NCBI GenBank assembly: GCA_027030565.1 | Contig: JALVEU010000272.1 | Span: 1-8,838 of the forward strand | DNA from: Gammaproteobacteria bacterium | GTDB lineage: Bacteria > Pseudomonadota > Gammaproteobacteria > JAJDOJ01 | Length of the DNA: 8,838 bases | Reading direction: 5' to 3' | Part shown: piece after piece, positions 7,497 to 8,838 of the stretch | How the letters are laid out: every line of letters starts with the position of its first letter | Numbering within the stretch: the stretch's first letter is position 1 | Program-made: the position numbers and the translations under genes | The notes under the pieces: model-generated | What the model was told of the DNA's origin: nothing | What the model saw: the letters and a program-made list of their open reading frames with translations, nothing else | Databases searched by the model: none

Positions 7497-7524
7497 AGGG
7501 CACCGTATGTCTGCACGGTGCTCT
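7497..7524 (+). terminator. Hairpin just after the kinase gene, possible terminator without a U-tract
   Basis: GCACCGT (7500-7506) and ACGGTGC (7515-7521) form a perfect 7-bp GC-rich stem around an 8-base loop. Three more pairs, one of them G-U, extend the stem to 7497-7524. It begins 9 bases after the kinase stop codon. No T-run follows, so it does not meet the criteria for a Rho-independent terminator. It may stabilise the mRNA 3' end or assist Rho-dependent termination. Confidence 0.4.
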
Positions 7525-7527
7525 CGC

Positions 7528-7547
7528 TGGCGTGACCTGGCACGCCA
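7528..7547 (+). repeat. Second adjacent hairpin / inverted repeat
   Basis: TGGCGTG (7528-7534) and CACGCCA (7541-7547) are perfect 7-base inverted arms around the 6-base loop ACCTGG. It starts only 3 bases after the first hairpin. The right arm is directly followed by TAATG, giving CATAAT (7546-7551), which resembles a -10 box. The repeat could be an mRNA hairpin at the end of the queF-kinase transcript or a regulator-binding dyad near a promoter for the PilZ gene. No -35 element is evident. Confidence 0.35.
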
Positions 7548-7684
7548 TAATGCCCACCCAAGCCTTCCCGACACAGGACTCACACCATCTTTCGTGCCCC
7601 CCAGGTGCGCGGAGAGAGGACCGGAGCGCTCCAGCGGGGGCGGCTCCCGGGATGCTGCCCCATGGAGCCCTGATCAGAACGCAC
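7548..7684 (+). other. Upstream region of the PilZ-DUF1631 gene
   Basis: This stretch should include the leader of the PilZ gene. It contains a perfect 10-base palindrome GGAGCGCTCC at 7623-7632, which might be an operator but may be chance in GC-rich DNA. No clear -35/-10 pair and no strong Shine-Dalgarno were found ahead of ATG 7685. An alternative in-frame ATG lies at 7652. I see no convincing small gene; the short plus-strand open frame crossing it has no recognisable protein features. Confidence 0.3.
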
Positions 7685-8838
7685 ATGAGCCGATCGAGCC
7701 AACAGCGCGTAGAACGCCGGGCCAGTGCCCGGGTGCCCAGTGACATTCCAGCAGTCGCACGCCTGTCGAAGGGCGGGACCCACGAGGTCCGGATCGCCAA
7801 TTTCTGCTTGGGTGGCATGCTCCTGCAGTTCGACAGGGCGATGACACCCCTGCTGCGCCGCGGCGACCGGATCATCGTCGAGTTCCGTGCCGACGTCGAA
7901 CCGCAGTCCGTCGAGCTCGCCACGCCGGCCGTGGTGCGCCATCTGCACCACGATGCGGTGGGAGTCCAGTTCCATGGGCTGACGGGGCAACAGGAAGCCG
8001 TGCTGCGCACACTGGCCGAGCAGTTGAGACCGACGGCCGCCGAACGGCCCTGCGACAGGTCCGGACCACAGTGGGAAGCGCGCTGCGGGCAGGTGCGCAA
8101 GCTCGCACGGGACCTCTGGTCGCGCTTCGGCACGGGTCTGGTCAGAGGGGCGCTGGATGCGGCGGCCGAGGAGTATTTCCAGCGTACCGACGGGCTGCGC
8201 GACGAGGAGGAGAAGGCCCAGATCCTGGTCGATCTGAGGGCCACCGACATGGTCCGCCACCGGCGCGATCTGGACGCACTCCTGGATCGACACGCGGCGG
8301 TGCACATCGATGCCTGCACCGCATCCGCGACAGAAGGCGCTTCCGGACAGGGGGACGCGGTCGCCGGGCTGAGCCTGGTGGAGAACGAGGAGGTCGAGGA
8401 CTGGCTGGCCAAGGACGCCGTGGCCAACCGCATCTCCCAGGAGAACGGTGAGATCCTGGAACGGCTCCGGATCCGCCTGGAATGCCTGTTGCCCAAGGGG
8501 GCTCCGGTCCCCCTGGGCCCGGAATCTCTGGCGGGCCTGCTCAACGACGTGCTCCTGGACACCGGACTCGCCGACAAGGAGCGGCGACGCGTGCTCTGGT
8601 CGCTGGGCCGCCCCCTGGCCCAGACCGTCGGCGCGCTCTACGAGGCCTTCGATCAGGCCTTGGAGGAACAGGGCTTCGGGGCGCCGGCCGATGCGTCGGC
8701 TTCGGAGCCTCCGGCAAGCGATACAAAGGGGCCACGCGTCGAGCAGCGCCCGCCGGAGACCGTAGACCCCGACGAAGACGCCCAAGAGCCGCCGGAGGCC
8801 GCCGCGGCACCTGGGGCCGCCGTGCGCTCGCTTAGTAC
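7685..8838 (+). CDS. PilZ domain plus DUF1631 protein (3' end cut by window edge)
   Basis: 384 codons are visible and the frame is still open at the right edge. Residues about 8-105 look like a PilZ domain, a cyclic-di-GMP receptor module. They carry the RxxxR element in ERRASARVP (Arg12, Arg16), an NxCxxG element at Asn39-Gly44 standing for the usual (D/N)xSxxG, and a closing GVQFHGL strand. After a helical stretch, residues about 229-330 match my knowledge of DUF1631: LSLVENEEVEDWLA, LERLRIRLECLLP, PLGPESLAGLL and ALYEAFDQALEEQGFGAP. From about 337 a Pro/Glu/Ala-rich linker follows (EPPASD, RPPETVDPDEDAQEPPEA). DUF1631 proteins are usually 700 residues or more, so roughly half is missing. 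No signal peptide or membrane helix is seen, so a cytoplasmic c-di-GMP effector is a reasonable inference, but the function of DUF1631 is unknown to me. The start is ATG 7685, with ATG 7652 possible. Confidence 0.82.
   Translation, partial: MSRSSQQRVERRASARVPSDIPAVARLSKGGTHEVRIANFCLGGMLLQFDRAMTPLLRRGDRIIVEFRADVEPQSVELATPAVVRHLHHDAVGVQFHGLTGQQEAVLRTLAEQLRPTAAERPCDRSGPQWEARCGQVRKLARDLWSRFGTGLVRGALDAAAEEYFQRTDGLRDEEEKAQILVDLRATDMVRHRRDLDALLDRHAAVHIDACTASATEGASGQGDAVAGLSLVENEEVEDWLAKDAVANRISQENGEILERLRIRLECLLPKGAPVPLGPESLAGLLNDVLLDTGLADKERRRVLWSLGRPLAQTVGALYEAFDQALEEQGFGAPADASASEPPASDTKGPRVEQRPPETVDPDEDAQEPPEAAAAPGAAVRSLS

Noticed and set aside
7538..7553. Possible sigma-54 promoter (TGGCACG followed by AATGC)
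   Set aside because: The GG and GC elements are separated by 11 bases rather than the strict 10, and the TT of the -12 element is missing.
7507..7743. 78-codon plus-strand small open frame between the kinase and the PilZ gene
   Set aside because: It starts inside the hairpin loop, has no Shine-Dalgarno, has a composition typical of noncoding GC-rich DNA, and runs out of frame into the PilZ gene.
7580..8785. 401-codon minus-strand frame opposite the PilZ-DUF1631 gene
   Set aside because: It is the in-register antisense shadow of the PilZ-DUF1631 frame, whose motifs are recognisable. The antisense product resembles no family I know.
1..8838. Search for a hidden defence, mobile or novel multi-gene system
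   Set aside because: All coding capacity is taken by six recognisable genes in a mostly conserved chromosomal arrangement. I saw no transposase, integrase, direct-repeat array, tRNA gene or composition break.

Overview
The window looks like chromosomal core DNA from a GC-rich gammaproteobacterium. A ZipA-type cell-division protein is essentially restricted to Gammaproteobacteria. The chromosome-condensation gene is a true smc rather than mukB, which argues against enterics and close relatives. The order smc-zipA-ligA is the one known from pseudomonads and many other Gammaproteobacteria. The very high GC content and the SePSK-like sugar kinase would fit a Chromatiales or Ectothiorhodospiraceae-type organism, but that placement is inference.

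Layout. On the minus strand, transcribed right to left, lie smc (5660-2169), zipA (2097-1222) and ligA (from 1250, cut by the left window edge in the OB-fold region). The smc-zipA gap is 71 bases and ligA probably overlaps the end of zipA, so the three form a likely operon. On the plus strand, diverging from smc across a 128-base intergenic region, lie queF (5789-6178) and, 16 bases later, an FGGY-family sugar kinase (6195-7487). A 197-base gap containing two adjacent small hairpins follows. A PilZ-DUF1631 gene then starts at 7685 and is cut by the right edge.

Functions. The minus-strand genes serve chromosome organisation (Smc), septum assembly (ZipA tethers FtsZ to the membrane) and replication or repair nick sealing (LigA). 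QueF makes the queuosine precursor preQ1. The kinase closely resembles the cyanobacterial and plastid D-ribulose kinase group. The last gene is a probable cyclic-di-GMP-responsive protein of unknown role.

I found no mobile element, CRISPR array, tRNA, rRNA or defence system, and no convincing new multi-gene system. The points most worth a second look are the kinase assignment and its queF pairing, the altered PilZ motif, the atypical Smc hinge and the paired hairpins before the PilZ gene. Long open frames opposite smc and other genes are codon-bias shadows.
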